DNA of 11,467 bases from Parastagonospora avenae f. sp. tritici 18332-5 (lineage: Eukaryota > Ascomycota > Dothideomycetes > Pleosporales > Phaeosphaeriaceae): positions 1 to 11,467 of the forward strand of contig JAFJTR010000220.1 of the NCBI GenBank assembly GCA_022559985.1, in the 5' to 3' direction. Each line of letters begins with the position of its first letter. The stretch's first letter is position 1. The notes beneath the pieces are model-generated. The model saw only the letters and a list, made by a program, of their open reading frames with translations, was not told the DNA's origin and did not search any database. A program made the position numbers and the translations under genes. Below, in pieces: positions 7,739 to 11,467 of the stretch.

Positions 7739-8432
7739 CGTTAGAAGAATAAAGTAACACGCTAGCTTAACGTATTAACTAGCGCCTAAGATAAGGAAGC
7801 TAAAGAATAGCAAGTAATCTATTATAAGGTTACAGAGACTAACAATAGAAGAATCTAAGTAGATATTAGCAAAGAAGTTGTACTAGCTAACGAAGAAAAT
7901 CAGGCCTTAATATATACAGTGTCGCGCCTTTAATATACTACTTAGGAAAATATTAAGGAAATTAAGATATAGCTGCAAGACCTTACTACTATAAACAATA
8001 TAGAGGCAAGAATTAGAGATAAAACCTTTAACAGACTAAAACCCTATAACTAGTAACTGCTATAAGATATTCTCCTTAAAGAAGTTAGATAAGGCAGAAT
8101 TACTAAAACATACTTTAACGAAAAAGGTTACTAACTAGTTTATAGAAAACTATATGCCCTGTACCTTAATATTAGGATAAGAGCTCTAACGCCACACCCT
8201 AGAAACCGGGTACCTATAGTATAGGACTACTAGGTCGAAGAGCAAGATATAGATAATAAACTATTGTTAGTAGAACAATTAGCTATCTATACTCTACTAG
8301 ACAGTCCTATGCTAGGATAAAAGAAAACTGCATAAGAATATTAAATATAGGATTATTATTACAAGGAATAAAGCATAGAAATAGGAAAAACCCCGTGGCT
8401 ATTTATAGATTAGGATGTTTACCCTAGCCTCG

Positions 8433-8437
8433 CTACG
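8433..8437. repeat. Target-site duplication, left copy (CTACG)
   Basis: Identical to the five bases directly after the solo LTR, as expected for an LTR-element integration. Confidence 0.85.
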
Positions 8438-8768
8438 TGTCACGAGAGGCAACGAGCAGGAACGTCAGAGCTTGCGGGGAAGCTTGATTGGTATACTACG
8501 TACAGGTCTCAGGTGTAATACAAGACGTTGTGTGCAGAACAGAGCAAGGTACGGAGGCAGAAAGGAATATAAACAGGGGATAGCTTAAGCGCGGACGCTA
8601 AGCCTACGCGGAGATAGTCAGGAGGCGCACCGGCGGTTCTGCGGTTGCCAGCGATCAGAGCCTTTTGCAGAGCAGGACTGTGGAGTGCTGCAGAGTATAG
8701 TAGCCACCTGTGTAGTGTGGTACCGTCGAGTATAGTAGTCTGGGGTGTCAGGGTACGTTACCGTGACA
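8438..8768 (+). mobile_element. Solo LTR, 331 bp
   Basis: Begins TGTCACG and ends CGTGACA, a perfect 7-bp terminal inverted repeat with TG...CA ends. It is flanked on both sides by CTACG. Direct target duplications around a single LTR mean the internal region and second LTR were lost, usually by LTR-LTR recombination. A TATAAA box at 8568-8573 suggests plus orientation. It is visibly richer in G and C than the host element, so it is younger, less exposed to RIP, or both. The parent superfamily cannot be told from the LTR alone. Confidence 0.85.
8568..8573 (+). promoter_or_regulatory. TATA box of the solo LTR
   Basis: TATAAA about 130 bp into the LTR, a normal place for the U3 promoter. Confidence 0.5.
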
Positions 8769-8773
8769 CTACG
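8769..8773. repeat. Target-site duplication, right copy (CTACG)
   Basis: Matches 8433-8437 exactly. Removing 8438-8773 (336 bp, a multiple of three) rejoins the gag frame. Confidence 0.85.
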
Positions 8774-9402
8774 TATAAGGAGTACCTCAAGACACTACTA
8801 AGCTATAACTACTACAAGGCGTTAGTAGCACCTTAATAGAAGCTGCAAGACAGGCAGACATAAGTATACTAGAATAACAGATAAGCATTGCTTATTACTA
8901 ATAAAACACTACACTAGAAGGACTAGATAGAAGAAGCTAAAGCAGAATACTAGCAATAACAGAAAATTATATTCTTAGCTAGAAAAAGCATTAAGTATAT
9001 TAGGAACTATTAAAACACAAAGCATAACTCTATTTCTTAGACTACGTGTACTATAGATACCTATAAAACATACTTCTAAGATAAAGAAGCTATAAGATAG
9101 TTCTCTAATAACTTAAAACTATGTTAGTAGTAGTAGTATAATTGCCCTAAGCACGCGTGTGCAGAATACCTATAGGACAAACAGACTTATAAGTTATTCT
9201 ACCCTTATAACAACACGTTTAAAACTGCATAAAACGTACTTATAAACAGAAGCTGCATCTTTCTATTATAGCACTAGTGTCTTTAGGAATACTGCAAGAA
9301 GCACTAAGAGAATAAGGTTAATAACAGATACCTTAACCTAGGCGCTAAAGAGATATATAGCAATAAACAATTTAGAGATAATAAGTCTAAAAAAGAGGAA
9401 TC

Positions 9403-9443
9403 TTTTTTAGGAACGCGCCTAGCTCTAGGCATTAGCCCTAGAG
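9403..9443 (+). promoter_or_regulatory. Candidate -1 ribosomal frameshift site between gag and pol
   Basis: T TTT TTA at 9403-9409 is in the correct zero-frame phase (codons TTT, TTA of the gag frame). Slipping back one base moves frame 2 to frame 1, the frame of protease and reverse transcriptase. Seven bases downstream is a GCCTA/TAGGC hairpin (9417-9430), and an overlapping alternative 7-bp stem, CTCTAGG/CCTAGAG, spans 9423-9443. It is not functional today because both frames are full of stops. Confidence 0.65.
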
Positions 9444-10517
9444 TTATAACGCTACTAATTCAGCAAGTCTTATTAAACTCCTAGTAGTTACAAACAGAAT
9501 ATAGATAAGTGCATTATTAGATTTAGGAGCATAAGCAAACTACATTTCTAGAATAGCTATAGTAAAAGCAGGGCTTTACCTCTTTAAGAAAAAACAATCC
9601 TATTCACTCTATATTGCAAATAGACAGCAAATGCTAAGAGAAGCAATCGTTAAATAGAAAACGACTATAACACTCTATATCTAAGATTACTAATAGAAGA
9701 TTAACCTAGATATTTTTAGTTTAGCTGCTCACGATATTATATTAGGACTCCCATAGTTACGCGAGAGCAACCTGCAGATAGACTGGGTTAACCAGAAACT
9801 CTCGTTCGCGGACTAGAACAGCACTACTAGCCTAAAGCCTATACATTAGCAGCGTTTAATAACAGATAAGAAGACAATTAATAATATTACTTTAAAACTA
9901 AGGTCTCTATAGAGAAGGCTTAGCCTTAATAGCAGCAATATATTAAAGGTCTTAGAGAAACATGTAACTCCTGCAATACCTTTAGAATACAAAGAGTTTA
10001 AGAAACTATTTAAAGAAGAGCTAGGGATCGAAGCCCTACCTAAGCATTAGAAATAGGACTATAAGATTAAGCTTAAAAAAGGCAAGACGCTAGGCTTCTA
10101 ACTAATTTATAAGATATTAGAAAAAGAACTTAATATATTAAGAGAATACATTAATATAATGCTTAAGAAAGGATTTATACAACGCAGCAAATTACTAGTA
10201 GGATTCCCTATCCTATTTGTTCTAAAGAAGAATAGAAAGCTATAACTATGCATTAACTATTAAAAACTTAATAACATAATAAATAAGAACTAATACTCTT
10301 TACTAAATATTAGAGAACTACAGGATTAATTAGCGCATGCAGAGATCTTTACTGCATTAGATCTACAAGGAGCATATAACCTTATATGCATAAAGGAAAG
10401 TAAAGAATAGAAGATAGCATTTAGGACGAGATATAGACATTTTAAATACCTAGTTATGCTCTTTAGCCTTACTAACGCACTAGCTATATATTAAGAACTT
10501 ATTAATAACATGTTAAG
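9409..10517 (+). pseudogene. Gypsy pol remnant: protease and partial reverse transcriptase
   Basis: Plus frame 1. The aspartic protease has ALLDLGA (from 9511; normally DSGA or DTGA, so the residue after Asp is changed), then IILGLP near 9740 as the second conserved strand. The reverse transcriptase shows the FVLKKNRK-x-LCINY block (about 10217-10260), FTALDLQGAYNLI with the first catalytic Asp codon at 10360-10362, and VMLFSLTNA (about 10453-10480). The Copia LTR cuts it off at 10517 before the YxDD catalytic pair. Between 10048 and 10517 there are nine in-frame stops, all TAA or TAG, several at positions where Gln fits the family (for example NY-stop-KLN). Confidence 0.87.
10513..10517. repeat. 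Candidate target-site duplication of the Copia insertion (TTAAG)
   Basis: The five bases directly left of the LTR. The matching copy would lie beyond the window, so this is only a prediction. Confidence 0.35.
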
Positions 10518-10913
10518 TGTTGGTAGAACTTCACCTTAGGTAAAGCAAGTACAATTGTACGGTGTGAAGCAAGTTGCAAACTTTGAGTTGTTGCAGATTG
10601 ATTGATTGATTGAAGCTATCGTACGGGAAGACTATATACTCCTGCACTAGCCCCTAAATCGCGTGCAGAGGCTGATCATGTGATGATCAGGTGACTCGTA
10701 CGATCACTCTAAATATTAGTACGAACACTAGCAACTTTTTCTTTTCTCCAAAGCTTTTCCTTATTCCTAATTGCCTACCTTAGTTATACGAGTTGTTTTT
10801 AATGTAATAACCTTGTGTAATAACTTTGTGCAAAACCTAATAAAGAAAAACAAATAAAACATGAAATGTAGAAGGCTAGTTAAGCCTTCGTACGGGGAGT
10901 GAGTCTCTCAACA
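10518..10913 (-). repeat. 3' LTR of the Copia-type element, 396 bp
   Basis: On the plus strand it starts TGTTGG and ends TCAACA, an imperfect terminal inverted repeat with TG...CA ends. The left edge abuts the interrupted Gypsy reverse transcriptase; the right edge abuts the Copia coding end. On the minus strand it starts TGTTGAGAGACTC and has a TATATA box at 10633-10638. Inside are (GATT)4 at 10596-10612 and the inverted repeat CTGATCA/TGATCAG at 10672-10690. Since the second LTR is outside the window, the exact right boundary is inferred. Confidence 0.75.
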
Positions 10914-11467
10914 CAGGCTTCTACCTGTATTTTAAGCTTGTTGTAGGAAACTAGGTTTTCGAGAGCTAGGTTTAGAGTTCTTTTTATGCAGGCATCTGCT
11001 AGGTTGTCTTTGCTATTAATCTATCGTACCTCTGTGATTTCTCTTCTCTCGTACAATTCCCGGAGTGACATAATATCAATCATAAGCCTCTTCTTATTTG
11101 TTGTTCTGAGTTTAACAAGGCAGTTATACAGTGACTTAGAGTCAGAGCAGACAACAACTAGGATCTAGGGGAGGTTAAGAGTCTGTACAATCTGCTAGAG
11201 TGTTGTACTAATAGCAATAGTATTGTCAAATCTATATACTATTCCGTACAGTTCACTGGCTAGAACGCTCTAGGTAACTCTTTTGCACTTAATAGAGTTC
11301 TAGTGTATAATGTTCCCATAGATCTTAAAGTCATAGCCTTCTCCTGTATAATGCTTAGTTGCAAGCATAATTACAAATCTAAGCTAAGAACTAAGGTCTT
11401 TATTATTAGCAAATAATCTATTAGTAAAGATAAATAACTTAGAGTCCTTAAGCTTAAGTAGTACGAA
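10881..11467 (-). pseudogene. Copia pol remnant, RNase H C-terminal region
   Basis: Minus-strand frame with conserved Copia RNase H blocks in order: IKCKRVT-x-SVLASELYG, CSDSKSLYNCLVKL (Asp of the active site in SDS, about 11130-11145), KKRLMIDIMSLRELYERREI and INSKDNLADA. In-frame TAG stops fall at several sites, including one after EVR where Trp is usual. The frame ends TAA at 10883-10881, about 30 nt inside the LTR, so the pol ORF overlaps its LTR. It is truncated by the window at 11467; integrase and reverse transcriptase would lie further right. Confidence 0.85.

Larger units (their letters stand above)
7328..9481 (+). pseudogene. Gypsy gag remnant with zinc knuckle
   Basis: All in plus frame 2 once the solo LTR is discounted. 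The left part (about 7331-7460) reads like a gag capsid end (TKELIRLDNKLYELQLTKRS). A further gag-like stretch (EAMHLNNLN) lies near 7580, and the zinc knuckle is at 7697-7738. The frame then continues for roughly 445 codons to the slippery site at 9403-9409, with Cys/His-rich clusters at about 9120-9165 and 9255-9310. This tail is longer than I would expect after a gag knuckle, and I do not recognise it. Dozens of TAA/TAG stops and one in-frame TGA (7532-7534) interrupt it. The end at 9481 is where the gag frame meets TAG TAG. It cannot be expressed. Confidence 0.75.
7262..10517 (+). mobile_element. Gypsy-type LTR retrotransposon remnant, RIP-degraded, truncated at both ends
   Basis: An AT-rich block (one hand-counted 60-bp line at 9001 is 30% G+C, against 52% at 1081). 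Order on the plus strand is gag with a zinc knuckle, aspartic protease, then reverse transcriptase, which fits the retroviral-like order; RNase H and integrase are absent because the element is cut at 10517 by the Copia insertion. No LTR of its own is seen: neither a 5' LTR nor the start of gag is recognised left of 7328. More than 40 in-frame stops interrupt it, nearly all TAA or TAG, usually where glutamine is expected. The LTR at 8438-8768 is a later, separate insertion. Confidence 0.88.
10518..11467 (-). mobile_element. Copia-type LTR retrotransposon, 3' end, continues beyond the window
   Basis: Minus-strand RNase H coding sequence is followed by a 3' LTR. The element is inserted into the Gypsy remnant, so it arrived later. 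It also carries TAG stops, so it has been damaged, though less densely than the Gypsy sequence. Confidence 0.85.

Noticed and set aside
8645..8836. Plus-strand open frame of about 63 codons.
   Set aside because: It starts with TTG and runs from inside the solo LTR into the Gypsy gag; it is a chimera made by the insertion.
7262..10517. Alternative genetic code with TAA/TAG read as glutamine.
   Set aside because: The pattern would fit, but the neighbouring DUF6601-like, Myb-like and recombinase genes use stop codons normally, and CpA to TpA mutation of a retrotransposon explains the same observation.
10986..11168. Plus-strand open frame of about 60 codons.
   Set aside because: It is antisense to the clearly recognisable Copia RNase H on the minus strand.
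1..11467. tRNA, rRNA, CRISPR or bacterial-type signals.
   Set aside because: No cloverleaf, rRNA core, regularly spaced repeat-spacer array or Shine-Dalgarno-led operon was seen; introns and retrotransposons point to a fungus.

Overview
The window looks like nuclear DNA of a filamentous ascomycete (Pezizomycotina; a dothideomycete is my guess). The evidence is: 54-65 nt introns with GTAAGT, GTATGT or GTGAGA donors, a fungal DUF3435 tyrosine recombinase gene, a small fungal Myb-like gene, a protein resembling the fungal membrane family DUF6601, and retrotransposons ruined by C:G to T:A changes in CpA/TpG context, as repeat-induced point mutation (RIP) produces.

Layout. 1-7,032 has ordinary composition. 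It carries a possible C-terminal exon (minus, 11-192), an intact DUF6601-like membrane protein (plus, 446-1408), a low-confidence 59-residue ORF (plus, 1776-1955), a degenerate 62-63 bp minisatellite (about 2287-2473), a two-exon Myb/SANT-like gene (minus, 2883-3382), unassigned coding-like fragments between 3719 and 4209, and the main object: a five-exon DUF3435 tyrosine recombinase (minus, 4347-6947). That gene reads through 787 codons once four short introns are removed, except for a single TAG inside catalytic box II. DUF3435 recombinases include the Captains of Starship giant transposons, so the left part of the window could be the captain end of a decayed Starship. That is inference; no element end is visible.

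7,262-11,467 is AT-rich nested retrotransposon debris. A 5'-truncated Gypsy-type gag-pol remnant (plus) runs from 7262 to 10517. It keeps a degenerate zinc knuckle, a T TTT TTA slippery site in the correct phase between the gag and pol frames, a protease and the first half of a reverse transcriptase. A 331-bp solo LTR with perfect CTACG target duplications lies inside its gag. Deleting the LTR and one duplication rejoins the same reading frame. A Copia-type element on the minus strand has its 3' LTR (10518-10913) inserted in the Gypsy reverse transcriptase, with RNase H running off the window edge.

The host-type genes are not an operon; each has its own exon structure. The story of the window is recombinase decay beside layered retrotransposon insertion and RIP.
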